A stretch of DNA of 64,000 nt from Heracleum sosnowskyi. Taxonomy: Eukaryota; Streptophyta; Magnoliopsida; Apiales; Apiaceae. The stretch covers positions 72,093,564 through 72,157,563 of the forward strand of contig CM061245.1 in assembly GCA_030848705.1 (NCBI GenBank), in the 5' to 3' direction. Below the pieces are notes generated by a model. The model was given only the letters and a program-made list of their open reading frames with translations, did no database searches and was not told the DNA's origin. A program made the position numbers and the translations under genes. Shown in pieces: positions 50,485 to 61,930 of the stretch (the first letter of the stretch is position 1; the number at the start of each line of letters is the position of its first letter).

Positions 50485-53400
50485 AGTCCCCAGTGTTTAT
50501 CGGAGGTTTTTCCTTCGGTGAACACTTTCTTAATTCAGTGTCACCATCTTCCGATCAAACCTCTTAGCTTGTGATTATTCATCGATGTTTCTGTGCCTTT
50601 GGAGAAGAACGATGATATAGCTTTAGAGATAGCCTATATTTTCAATCTTCCACAATGTTAAATATGTGCACATGACACTTTGTTTTTGTCTATGTGCTTT
50701 CTACCCATCAAGCAATTCGATTCGGGTCCAAATCTTGCTTGATTTCGCTCGCATGGTTGATGTTTCCAAGCGTCAAGTAATTTGATTCAAAAAAAATCTT
50801 TCTTAACTTTGTTTGCGTATTGATGAGATGTCGTTTGTAAGCCACAAAGTTGTCAAAAGACTCTGCTTACCAATTTCTCATTTTCCGGTACAAAGTCCCC
50901 GATATATGAACCATCATAGCATTAAACGCAGTTTTTCGGTCCAGCTTCTGCTTCCAATCCTCAAAGGTTCATTTAAGTACCTTTGGTTCAGATTGTGCAG
51001 CGATGAGATATATTCTGTGATCTATAAAATGTTAAATCTAAAAAACTGTAGATCACCACTTTCTCATCTCCCAACTTTGTAAGTTGGCGGGTGGACCATC
51101 ATAGCTTCGCACTGAAGCATATATCCGGCCCGATATATCCTCTGCCCCCAAGTGATTTATTACTTCAATTTTGAAGTGGTACATCACTAATAGGACCGAA
51201 GATTCTCTTGTCCCCAAGTGAGTGTCGGCAAATCATAAGTTGGGACTTGGATTGTTATTTGCCCCCAATTGATTGCCGATAGATCACGAGTTTTGTGAGT
51301 GTCGATAAATCATAAGTTGAGGTTTGGTCAAATATTTGCCCCCAGTTGATTATCGATAGGTCACAAGTATAGGATTAGAGCATTTTGTTCCCCCAAGTGT
51401 TGGACGATGGGTTACTTATGTTGAGGATTTCAACGAATTCGTTGCCCCCAAGTAACCCTCGTTGAAGACTTGTTTGGGTCGGATTAATTTTTCTTCCATA
51501 ATATATCTGCATAAAGCCTTGATTTTGCCGAGCAAATTTTGATTTAAGATACACAGCTCCAATAAAAAAGCTTGTAGGGCTGCTTAGAAGCTTTGCAAAG
51601 CCTAGCTTGTCTGGCTTTGATGCTTCAGTACTGCATTTAATTTCTGGATAGCATGTCTTCGTGTGTTGCAATGTGAACTTTATTTTTAGTTAGGCACCTT
51701 AATATCTTCAACCGTTCTTTTTTCTGTTGTCTGAATAGCTGCGATTGCAAGACATTGCTTTCTCACAAGTGAAATTCCTCTCTCTTTGAAGCTGTTTTTA
51801 GCCAAGTGATGTACAACCCCTTCTGAATTACCCGCAGGTCATAATTTTCAAGCAGTGTACATCTTGATCAGAAAACTTATGTAGAGGCTCAGAGTTGCTG
51901 CTGCTTTCTTTGACTTGTATTGATTTCATTTTCTTTTAATTAGCTCCTCCTTTTGTTTTAACTTTTTTTTTCTCTTGATCGGTTCTTCTCATCACAGCCA
52001 CAGAGAATAGAAATCAGGCTCTAGGAGCTATTTCTTTTTTCTTGGATCTGCACTCTTCATGATTTTTTATAAAGAAAATCTTATCCCTATAGCCAAATCA
52101 ACTTTATTGCTCCCATTAATGCTCTTTGGTTATAGTTATGATTCTTAGCACAAGTCTGAATCTGGCCAAGCTTCTTCTCTCAATTGGTCACAAATTATCG
52201 GTTTTCATCCATTTTTTATTCACTTCGTGTCTTGCTGCAACTCATATCATCCAATTGTCTGGTATTCAGATCTGAAGCTGGCTATTAAGTTTGCTGGTGG
52301 TCAAGAAGCTCCTGCTTTTGCAGTTGTTGTAGTCGCGAAACAATGACAAAACGAGAGAGGTTTAAAGTAGTCATGTATTCTCTTCCTGAAGCATTTTCTC
52401 GTTTTTCTTCTTGTTGCTTAGTGCTTTGATATCTTTTATCAATTTTTTCTTCTTTACCAACTTTTCATAAATTCCTGCACGCCTTTATAAGCTCACAAGT
52501 GACTCCTCTTTTGTATATTAATTATGTTGCAGCATGTCCGAACATGGCCTCTTGCCTGACTTCTATAGATTACTCATCTCACATACTTCTTGATTTGCTT
52601 TACTCCTGGCAGGCATTTGATCTCCCGGTTCTCCGTATATTTTTGTTCTCCGCCAAACTTATGCTTTGCGTGTGCATTTATGCTATGGAAGATCAATATC
52701 ACGTGTGCAAATCTGAATTCAATGATACTTGACGAAGTGCTCAACAACTCACATGCTTAGCAAAGATAGATCGGTAACCTCTTATAGTTCATTGCTTTCA
52801 GTATTTTGTGTAGTCCTCAGGGCCTGAATTGTAGAAGAAATTGTAGATTCAACCAACTGTTGCAAGTCCAACTTCTTTCTGCAGCTCAGCAGCTCAGCCT
52901 CTCACATATTTTAATTTGCCGCATCTTGATCTTTTTCACTCCAAAAAAGACAACTCAAAACAAATTTCTGCAGAGAGTTGTTGTCTTCAGGTGACCAGGA
53001 ATTTGCCTCCAGAACTCTTTTCTTGTTTTGACACAACAGGCAACTTCAATTTTGAACCCTTTTATTTAGTAAATTTGTTTCTTCATATTGGTTCAAGCGT
53101 ATTCCAATGAACCATGGTTAACTTCTTTCCGTAATATAACTTTTCTTTCCTGTCCATCTACATATTAGATGAATTTTGTGCTCGTGCACATCCGAGACAT
53201 TGATTTTGGGGCCAATCATCCTTGGAAAAATACTGCTCTTGACTTCTCCGTTCATTAATAGTTGTTGCATCTTTTCTTCTTCATAATTGGAAGCAATAAT
53301 TGTTTTCATTTTCTGGTTGCTAACTTCATTATCAAGTAGATGCATTTGGTGCATGCCTTTTATTTCCTCAAACCAATTAATTGATATAGTTTCCGAAGTT

Positions 53401-55503
53401 TGTCACCTTCATTTCGTGTCACCGTCTTCACCATTTTTAGATGCCATGTCCTTGTTTGAGTAGAGCTAATGCATGGTTGACTAGTGCAAACATCACCTAT
53501 TATCCTTCCTTCCTGGACAGCAGGTAAGGTATAAGGTGTGTAGTGCAGAAACAAGAAGCCAATTAACGAAAGATCAAGAACCTGGACAGCTTGACCACTA
53601 CTCACTAAAACAGCTCTAACTCTCTGTAGAAAATTGATTTTTCCGAACCGTTTTTTGCATAAAAAACTAGACTCCGAGACCTTTCAAATGGTGTATGATG
53701 CACTTCCCCCAACTTCCTAGATGAAAACAGTTTATTCTGGGAAGTTAGGCAATCTGCAGCGTCAGATTTCATTGTCTATGTCAAGTTTGCTTCATTCCGA
53801 TTGATTAATTTCCAGATTGTACTGAAGTTGTACTCCCAGAAAGCACTTCAGATAGTACCTTTTTAGTTCATATATATTAACCGGGCCAGCGAGTAATGAA
53901 GAAGAAAGTTGTCGATCAACGAACAAATCTGGACAGCTAGACCCCTCTTCACGAGAACGGCCATAACTCCCTGTATAAAATTCCTTTTTACGAACCGTTC
54001 AGTGCATTAAAAGCTAGACTCTGAGATCTTTCTAACGGTATATAATTTACTGTCCATAAAATTCTGTAGGAAAGCAGTTTATTCGACGAAGTTACGCCTT
54101 CTGCAGTTTCAAGATTTGCAGTTTTGTGTCACCTTTGCTTCACTTGCTTCCCATTTTTCTTACTTTGTTTGCTGCTATTTTTCCTCTTTTTCTAGTGGTT
54201 CTTGATCCTGCTGTTCTGCTACTTGTTTTTCTGTCCAGCTTCATTTTTTTTATGCTATCTTCAGCACAGAATACAGAAGTTTGGTAGATGCTTCTACTGG
54301 TTTTCTGGTCAATGGTTCTTCTGGTCCATACTTTTGTAGTTTTTGAGGCGAGCTTTGTTTTCGTAGTTCATAATTCTCTGCAGCACTGGTGCTTGAATCA
54401 TTGCTAATTCTCTGGTAGTTTATGATGGAACCGAGCTCCTTAATTTTGACTTGCATTGCCCTCCTTCTAGCGCCAGGGGGCCCTTTGTTCTCAATTCGCT
54501 AGCATTATCCGCCAAAACAGCCTCTGCGTTAATTTTTGACCCAACCTCTAAAGCTTGGTCAGTTGCAGGACATAGTACACGCGGCTGTAATGTATATTTG
54601 TGTGTGCTTGAGAAGTCTGGTTTTTTTTTTGCTGCGGTGGTAATGAAGCGATGATGTGACAGACAAAAGTTGAAAAGAGTTGCATATTCTCTCAATTGAT
54701 ACTTCACTATTAAACAAGTAAGCTTCATTCGAGGATATTATCCTCGGAGACCTTCATGCCGATGTCTAAATCTTCTGTTCTATAGAGCATCAGTTCAGCT
54801 TCATGTTGATGTTTCACTATGCTCATCATAAGCTAAAGATGTTCTTTGTCTTGATTCTTTTGCCTTTCTTTTTTATCTGAACACTTCTGGAAGGCACTAT
54901 GAGTTGACCGATGATCGATGCCACTGAGTTTGGTTTTCAGAATTGCTTGATACTTTTTAGAACCACTCTTGTATGCTTCAAATGACTGCAAACTTTACTG
55001 AAACTTTGAAGGCACGTTGTACTGTTGTAGTAGGCTGCTTTTCTTTCATGTGCGAGGTTTATGGTAGATATTCATGGGATATGATACAACCTACTTTTCA
55101 ACTCTTATTTTTCGGTTATGTTGAACCTTGCATAGTATACCATCACCCTTCTTTCCTTTTGTACTGAACTTGTGCCACTTCTTCATGTTTGTGCTAATTC
55201 AGATAGTTGTTCGTGTCCTTTTCTTTAAGGTACCCTTATCAGGAGAGTCCTTTCATATTCAATATTTTTTACTCTATCACGAGAAGATTGGATAGGAGCA
55301 TTGTAGTTATTGATGCTTCGAAAAGAACACGACACAGAAAATCTTGCAAGTGCTGTTGAGTACTGGAGGTATGATATCACCATCCGCTTTGTCCAAAGGT
55401 TTTAAGAACAAGCAACATGTATAAAGATTTGCATTAGCAATAAGTTCCATGTTGTTTATTCTTAAATTTACAACAATAAAGAGAGAGACAGAGTATAATA
55501 TAT
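50485..55503 (-). other. LARD interior, non-coding
   Basis: I find no supported gene in this 5 kb. Bases 51140-51450 contain at least six copies of a (T/A)GCCCCCAA(G/T)TG phrase, which on the minus strand are polypurine-tract-like CACTTGGGGGCA runs. Two diverged copies of a ~200-bp block lie at about 53578-53775 and 53925-54125 (shared phrases CTGGACAGCT and AAACAGTTTATTC or AAGCAGTTTATTC). A slightly GC-richer patch near 54455-54600 gives a 102-codon minus frame without recognisable domains. Confidence 0.6.
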
Positions 55504-55510
55504 CACAAGA

Positions 55511-55771
55511 TTAAAATACCACTTCGTAATAACGTTTGATTAAGATGTGCAAACAAATATATAAAGATGTCCTAACACACAAATCATTAGTTATGAAAGC
55601 AAAAAACTTAGCTTTTCTCTTTAATCCGATTTGAGGAAGCCGAATAGATAAATTATTTGACTTTGCGCTACAACCACCAATTTGATCATGCAAGTTTTTT
55701 TTTCTTGCTTGTAATTGTTCGTCTGGATTGCGGCCGTAAAAGGTCTTCCCCTCGTGTTTTTGGTCAGCCAT
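55511..55771 (-). CDS. Short ORF at the gag position of the LARD (doubtful)
   Basis: This 86-codon ORF starts about 35 bases after the primer site, where gag would begin. Its first ~55 residues are polar and basic (MADQKHEGKTFYGRN, QLQARKKNLHDQIGG). The rest looks random. It may be a relic of a gag start or chance. I recognise no domain. Confidence 0.25.
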   Translation of the reverse strand: MADQKHEGKTFYGRNPDEQLQARKKNLHDQIGGCSAKSNNLSIRLPQIGLKRKAKFFAFITNDLCVRTSLYICLHILIKRYYEVVF

Positions 55772-55803
55772 GGAGAATTATAAGTTTTAAATTTTCTCTA
55801 TAC

Positions 55804-55824
55804 GATTCCCACAGACGCGCCAAA
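55804..55824 (-). other. LARD primer-binding site, Tat-like
   Basis: The minus strand reads TTTGGCGCGTCTGTGGGAA right after the LTR. It equals the Tat primer site at 34548 except for one missing C. Confidence 0.85.
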
Positions 55825-56256
55825 TGTTGAAGCCAATTTTCGTCATGGACTAAGCTTCAAGATTAAATTTATAATCGGGTATTCGTATAGAGCTCTAAAA
55901 GTAGGGATTTGATATCCATGGCAATTTTGGGGAAAATTAGGGTTTATGTGATTTGGGGCTGAGCTTGAGAGAATTAATTCATAGATGGTAGAATTTCGGA
56001 TCCCCTTCTCAAGGTGCCTACGTATCCTTTTATAAGGAATCAAGCCCACGTAGTTCTTTTCTTTTCACTATCAGATCCAGTTTAGGCCCATACTCCTATT
56101 CTTTAGGTGCAAGTCACCTATATATGTTAAGTTTCCTCGTTTATTATGTTCCCAAATATATTGGGTTTCTTGCGAGGTAGGATTAATGATCCGTTCGGCC
56201 TCTTCTATTATTTATGTATATCCACTAAAAGACCAGATTCATATTATGTATCAACA
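55825..56256 (-). repeat. LARD 5' LTR
   Basis: Near-identical to 50053-50484. The minus-strand TATAAAAGG lies next to the GATACGTAGGCACCTTG block (plus coordinates 56010-56027). Confidence 0.9.
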
Positions 56257-56261
56257 CCGAG

Positions 56262-56979
56262 ATTTTTTTTCTCTCATTTTGTTCTATATTTTTTCTTATA
56301 TAATTACATTATTAGTAATTTACAATAATATTTATTTTAATATACAATATTTGTTTGGCACATAAACTGAAAATTGTTATCGAGATGTGTAATGTCATCC
56401 CTTATCATAGAAGAATGTACTTGAAAAATTATGTCGACAAAATTTTATGGAAATACAGAATTAAAGAAATACAATTTAAATAGATGACAATGTAATAAAA
56501 GTAGTCCAGCATCTGAACATAACACCAATAAAAATAAAAATTAAAAATGCATAACATTTTTAACCATCCTAAAATTCACAATATCATTTCATATTAGGCA
56601 TCATTGTTAGGACCATCATATCCAGTAACTTCAAGCCTAAAAAATATATAGAATATGAATAAGTCAAAATAAAACCTTAATATTGAAATTTGAAGTTATA
56701 GAATATTCTTACCAATATCTCATAGAGAAAACTCATACAAATTAGGATTAACGTATATTTTTAATGATGGTAGATTGGTAATTGAAATTGATCCTGAAAA
56801 AATATAGGAAGATAAGATTTTGTTTGATTGATTTTTTTTGTCAGGTGTGTGATTGATTTATTGATTGACTTAAGAATATGTTTTTCTTATAAAAAGATGA
56901 TAAATATGTTATTTACTATTGTAGGTGGTTATTTTACATCCGGTAATAATAATGATTGTAGGGTGACCTTATAAGTTCT
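56262..56979. other. AT-rich Helitron body without a clear gene
   Basis: No ORF of note. It could hold further 3' exons of the RPA-like pseudogene, but I could not read them with confidence. Confidence 0.4.
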
Positions 56980-57876
56980 CTAGATCAAGACGTAACTTAT
57001 CTGCAAGCTTGTCCCATATAGTAAACCTAGCCCTCAAGCTACAAATTTGAAAAATAATTAGAAATACGTCATCAATATGTTATGTCAAAAAATTCAACAA
57101 TGTGCAAGTATCTCCCACCAATGATGTCAAACATATATATTTTTTGAACCATATTGAGTGTTATGTGACGTTGTTGTACCCGGACTCTCATAAACTCCAA
57201 TAACATCTGCATTGTAGTAAGATGAGAGAGATATTTGAAATAGTACCAATATAGATATAGGTTTGTGAATAAAAAATGTGCAAACCTATAAGAACTTTTG
57301 ATTCACCAACTCTTGCATGTAAACATCCAAGAGAAACCAAGTCAAACTTATGGCGTGGTATCATCTCATCCTCAACTGTTATTGGTTTCATCTTAGTATA
57401 TTTTTGAAAAAAATATACACTTCTTGTTGCTAACAGGAGAATGGTTAAGCTTTGAGTTCGTAATTTTGAAATTTGAAATTGCATAAAGACGTCCTTCTAC
57501 ATGTTCGAATCTTGCCTGTTACAAAATTCAGGTCCAGCGTATGCATGAATGTGAGTTTTCTGCATTGGACAAACACAAAATAATTATATCGAACAAAGTT
57601 GTATAAATCTATGTGTGTTACTAAATTTGTGTATGAGTAAAAAGAGTACTTACGACATCGTCAAGTAAGATTAGATTGAGCCCTTTAAACTCACCCGTAG
57701 CGCTGTTGATCCCATGCCACATCCTGGTCAATCGTATTTTGATTCGCCGGTTTGTCTTCTCACATGTCAAGGAAGCAATCGATCCCATGCCACATCCTGG
57801 TCAAGCGTATTTTGATTCGCTAGTTTGTCTTCACACATGTCAAGGAAGCAATACGATTAAAGCGAGCTCCTTGCAT
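56980..57876 (-). pseudogene. Replication protein A (RPA)-like pseudogene of a Helitron
   Basis: Conceptual reading on the minus strand from an ATG at 57876 gives pieces typical of plant RPA70-like proteins: RIKIRLTRMWHGINSATGEFKGLNLILLDDV, HAYA, VEGRLYAISNFKITNSK, KPITVEDEMIPRHKFDLVSLGCL, DVIGVYESPGTTT and FTIWDKLADKLRLDLENL, in that order and in several frames. RPA-like proteins bind single-stranded DNA through OB folds and are carried by plant Helitrons. Frameshifts, stops and a 73-bp duplication in the first part make it non-functional. The strand agrees with the Helitron end at 50024. Confidence 0.65.
57708..57852 (-). repeat. 73-bp tandem duplication inside the RPA-like pseudogene
   Basis: 57708-57780 and 57781-57852 both contain GATCCCATGCCACATCCTGG and CATGTCAAGGAAGCAAT, differing at about six positions. 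It duplicates the coding segment for the first OB-fold strand. Confidence 0.85.
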
Positions 57877-58029
57877 TTTCAGCTGTATGTGTGTAGAAAT
57901 GATTAATGTGTAATTGGGGATTGGTAGTTATCTACCAAATACACATGGACCTATTTATAGGCATAATATTATATAACCATTACTTAATTTTGGCTCAAAT
58001 CAATCAATCCCCAATTATGATTATTACAT

Positions 58030-58590
58030 TAATACATATAAAACATTTATATTAATTATCATTAAAACATATCTTGCATTTTAATTTTTTGATAACTATA
58101 AATAAATCTCAAATCAATTATCATTAAAAAATATATTGCAAGATCTTAATTTTTTTTTAATAAGTATAAATCAATTTAAAATCAATTATAATTAAAAAAT
58201 ATGTTGTAAGATATGATTTAATTGTTGATAATTATAAATCTTTCTCAAATCAATTATCATTCAAAAATATCTTACAGGATCTTTCTTAATTTTTGATAAG
58301 TATAAATCAATTTAAAATTAATTTTATTTCAAAAATATGTTGTAAGATCTGCTTTAATTGTTGATAACTATAAATAAATCTCAAATCAATTAATGGTTCA
58401 AAAATATCTTGCAGGATTTTTTTTATAAATCAATCTAAAATTAATTATAATTGAAAAATATCTTGTAAGATCTGCTTTAATTGTTGATAACTATATATCA
58501 ATCTAAAATCAATTATCATTAAAAAAACTGTCTTGTAGGATCTATTTTAATTTTTGATAACTGTAAATCAATCTCAAATAATTGACGTTT
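58030..58590 (+). repeat. AT-rich minisatellite, unit about 66-68 bp, about eight copies
   Basis: Each unit contains ATCAATTA(T/A)CATT, then AAAAATAT(C/G)TTG(C/T)A(A/G)GAT, then TTTAATT(G/T)TTGATAACTATAAAT. Anchor positions for CAATTA are about 58115, 58183 and 58251, and onward. Copies are diverged. Confidence 0.8.
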
Positions 58591-59519
58591 ATTTTTGAAA
58601 ATTAGTAACATATACATTAATTTGAATTTTATTATTATTATTTGAGAAATTACCAAAAATACTAATTTTTCTAAGTTTTTTGCGGCTCTACTAATTTTTA
58701 AAGTTTTTTGCGAAAATACGGTTTTCAATTAGAAGCAACCAAATGCAACTTTTTTTTTACGACTTACAATGCAAAAAAATTTGAAAAATCGTAATTTTGC
58801 AAAAAAAATAAAATAAAATAAAACTATTTTTGCAACAACAAAAAAAATTAAAAAAATTTGTATTTATGAAAAAACCTCTGAATATTATTACATTAATTTA
58901 ATTTAAATTTTATTCATATTAACTACGATTAAAGATTACCATACTTGATTGTGGTTAGGATTTTAACTACAACGGTTAAAATTTTAATTAAAAACATAAA
59001 AATGGAAATATTGTTGTGAATTTTGATTGGTTGAATTTTAAAAACTCGCATGTGATTGGTTGAAAATTATTAAAAATTCTCTGATTGGCTAACTATATGG
59101 TAATTCTCTGATTAACTAACTACATGGTAATTATAAAAAAAAATATTGTTACAAAAAAAAACCATATTTATAAAAAAAAGCTCTTATAATTCATATTATC
59201 ATTTTATTATTAATATTTATATTGATTAGAATAAATAAAGAAGAGTTAATTTTCTTATGAAAAAAAGAGTTAATTTGACTTAGAAAGTATTTAATAGAAT
59301 ATTAAATTGAAAAGGAAACAAATCATTATTTGAAGTGCATTTAAACTTTTTCTTTTTAAGATAGTGGTTAATATTGGTACCATAGTTAGTCACCTATAGT
59401 TAATTCTAAAAAAAAAGAAATGTGCTACATCAATTCTGATTGGTTGAAAAATAAAATCCTTGTTTCTTATTGGCCGAAAACTATTTAAAATTCTCTGATT
59501 GGTTAACTAATATATGTGG
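58591..59519. other. AT-rich DNA without genes
   Basis: No ORF is seen. Repeated TGATTGGTTGAAA or TCTGATTGGCTAAC phrases occur at 59027, 59060, 59090, 59110, 59445 and 59495, a pattern also found in the repeat at 29756-30190. Confidence 0.5.
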
Positions 59520-60382
59520 TGATATGGGCTGAAATATAACCCTAGAAATAATTAATGATATATTAATTAGACCTAGTTTGGTCCAAGAATTAGGCCCGAC
59601 AAAAGGCCCGAAACCCTAACTATTTATTAATTTCGTAATTAATAAATAAAGGGAAATACACAGCTCATAAAAGAGTCCAAATATGATAATATCTTCATAG
59701 AAGGATCCAGAATCCCAATCAAATATTACGATGAGTCACAGCACTTATCAGATGAGGATAATACTTGCATGCCAAGCAAAACACTCCTTATCAGTTATCA
59801 ATAAACGAGACTTATCTATTAAGTCTCCTAAACATACTCTAAATACAAGGCTCCTGACGCCTATATAAGGACCCTCGTCCTTCATTTTAGAACTACGTTT
59901 TATTGGCTTGATTCTCTATACAGCAGAGATACGTAGGCATCTTGTGAGGACCGATTTAGTCTTGAAACACAAGAGCAGCCATTAAAGCTTGAACGCTCAC
60001 AAACCCTAGCATTTAATTCACAAAGCACGTTTTTTAATCCATAACATTTGGCGCCGTCTGTGGGAAGCCGAACATCAACCATGGCAGTCACACGAAGAAC
60101 AAATCAAACTTCTGAAGGAACTCCTGTTGCCTCCGAGGCCGGTGCTCAAGGAGCTCAACCACCACCAATTACCAGCACTGAAGGGGCGAATATCCCCACC
60201 AACACTCAAGGACCGGAGATCCCAATTTCAGTTGAAGGGACGAATCCCCTGCAAGTGGTCATTCATGGATCTAATCCACAAGAGACCACTCACCAGCAAC
60301 CGATCACAACCTCCCCACTGCTCATGAATGCCCCGAGGAGCCTTCAACTCCATACTACTGATCTCCCTCAATATGTGAATCA
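59520..60382 (+). mobile_element. Second Tat copy: 5' LTR and start of gag only
   Basis: The LTR 59520-60046 (527 bp, TGATATGGGCTG to CCATAACA) has an intact TATATAAG box (59862-59869) and the GATACGTAGGCATCTTG block. The primer site follows at 60047. Gag starts at ATG 60081 and matches the first ~100 residues of the 34581 gag, with early differences (AVTRRTNQTSEGTPVASEAG). It breaks off at about 60382, where a CACTA-like end begins. Confidence 0.9.
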
Positions 60383-60425
60383 CACTACGTCAAATTTGGG
60401 CTTTCGTCACTCTTTTGTACAGTAA
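60081..60425 (+). pseudogene. Truncated Tat gag
   Basis: Residues 1-~100 are gag N-terminal sequence close to the gag at 34581-36425 (SVEGTNPLQVVIHGSNPQET, SPLLMNAPRSLQLHTTDL). The last ~13 codons (after YVNHT) come from the CACTA-like terminus, ending at TAA 60423-60425. The fragment lacks the gag domain and zinc motif. Confidence 0.9.
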
Positions 60426-61380
60426 GGGCTGTGACACTTTGGCAAAAACGAGTGGCTAAAGATCATCGTCCCAAGTTTTAGGCACACAATTGTTTTTCGA
60501 GTGACCGAAGACACATTTTTTGGAAGATTTAGTCACAACTTAAAAAAATGTGACAATAACAGCATGGTTTTTTTTGACTTTGACCAATTCCAAAATTTAT
60601 AGTCATACTTGAGAGATAGAAGTGTGACAATAACTAGCGACGCTTCTTTGCTGTGTCTAAATGTTACGAAACGACCACAGTCGTTTTCGGTGATGTGGCT
60701 AAATGGGAAATAACCTATGGTCACTACATTTTATATGTGACTAAAAAGTAGAGTTTTCTGCATATATGTCAGAGCTTTGTTCGCTTAAGGAAGCTAAAAA
60801 CTAGTGACTATATTATTGTGTGACTAAAAAGTTTCGAAAACAGGTGACAACGACTGATATCCTTGTTAGAAATTTGAATATTTTATTACTATTTGAATAT
60901 ATATGCAATAATAATATAACATTCAAATTCTATATTCCAACTATCTGTCGAAAGTAACAAACTATTTTCAAGCAAATATATTCATAAGAACGTCTTGGTT
61001 TATTCAAAACATGAGGAGTCAAAACTGGGAGGTGCTTCCGAGCCAAATTAACATCTTTATTTGGGTTGGAACAGATGTATTACCATTACAATACAACATA
61101 GATTTAATATGTACAACAGTACAAGGTTCCATGTACAATCAGAATGGTCGGTTCCTTGAGATATCCATCTTTCCACAATATGACATCAACAAGTCTGCAC
61201 GAAGCTCTTTCCTCTTGCTCCATTATCCTTTTCAACACCCCTATATAACGCACGAGCTCACTCTTTGTTCATTTCATGAAGGATTAGTGACTCATTTGGG
61301 AAGACCAACAACCCATGCGGCCCTGAGAATAGATTTAATTCCGCTCATTTCATGGCAGTGATCAGCCAAGCCTCTCGGGG
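60383..61380 (+). mobile_element. CACTA-like (En/Spm) transposon left end
   Basis: CACTACGTCAAATTTGGG at 60383 is a typical CACTA terminal repeat. It is followed by ~450 bases of subterminal phrases of the type GTGACTAAA, GTGGCTAAA and AGTGACC in both orientations (60440-60860). It interrupts the second Tat gag, with flanking bases TCA. The right end is not certain: a weak match (CACTAGTAAATTTG, read on the minus strand) ends near 61630, but the next three bases (TAA) do not match TCA. No transposase was found. Confidence 0.6.
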
Positions 61381-61625
61381 AAAATTACATCTGCACAGCA
61401 TGTAAGCATTTTTGGTCGTCCCCTCGTGATTAACAACCTGCCAGTTCCATTTTCAGTCATGCCCCTATATTAAATTTTAAAGGCATATATAAAAGAAACT
61501 TTAAATTCCTATGAAGCTAGAGAACGTACAGGCTTGATAGCTACTTTTGAAAATTCCTCAACTTCAGAAGCATTCACAATAACAGAAACCTAGCAATATG
61601 CAGATCAAGATATTAAACAAATTTA

Positions 61626-61930
61626 CTAGTGTAAGGCACGGATACTCTGTTTCACGGCATTGACTACATACTCTGTTTCAGCTTCTGTGAGCTCCACCTG
61701 CGTCGAGGACTGGCAAGTGAAATCATTATGAAAATCAACCCAAAATATGAAAAAGAATAAGCAATTATACTTCTAAATCACAGACTATACACTAACCTTG
61801 AAACCAGTATTCTCTACATGTTGAGGAGCACCCAAACCAGTATTAGTATTGCTGATATTACAAGTATTCTCTACATGTTGCTGAGATCTCCCTTGGTCAA
61901 AATCAGTGAAGATTGTCAACATTGATGTAA
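61626..61930 (-). pseudogene. Captured fragment resembling coatomer subunit gamma (two exons)
   Basis: On the minus strand one exon ends at 61797 (NTGLGAPQHVENTGFK, donor AAG|GTTAGT). After an 85-base intron (61796-61710, acceptor TTGCCAG) a second exon of 28 codons, 61709-61626, reads SSTQVELTEAETEYVVNAVKQS and stops at TAG. From memory, plant gamma-COP has TGLGAPP, then LFKSSAPVELTEAETEYAVNVVK, so both exons match a single region of that protein. The rest of the gene is missing, so it is a transduplicated or truncated piece. The upstream exon also has a QHVENT direct repeat not expected in the host protein. Confidence 0.5.

Larger units (their letters stand above)
50053..56256 (-). mobile_element. 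Non-autonomous LTR retrotransposon (LARD type) with Tat-like signals
   Basis: Two 432-bp LTRs (50053-50484 and 55825-56256) differ by about three substitutions and are flanked by perfect CCGAG duplications (50048-50052 and 56257-56261). The primer site next to the right LTR shows the element runs on the minus strand. The 5.3-kb interior has no protease, RT, RNase H or integrase. It must be mobilised by another element, and the primer site points to Tat. This is the definition of a large retrotransposon derivative. Confidence 0.9.

Noticed and set aside
54420..54728. 102-codon minus-strand ORF in the LARD as a captured gene
   Set aside because: It has no recognisable domain and no splice context. 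Slightly higher GC alone is not enough.
61011..61361. 116-codon plus-strand ORF within the CACTA-like region
   Set aside because: It has an unremarkable composition, no domain and no expected place in a CACTA element.
61620..61645. Helitron end or right CACTA end at ACTAGTG
   Set aside because: There is no hairpin for a Helitron. For CACTA the terminal match is partial and the three flanking bases do not equal the left TCA.
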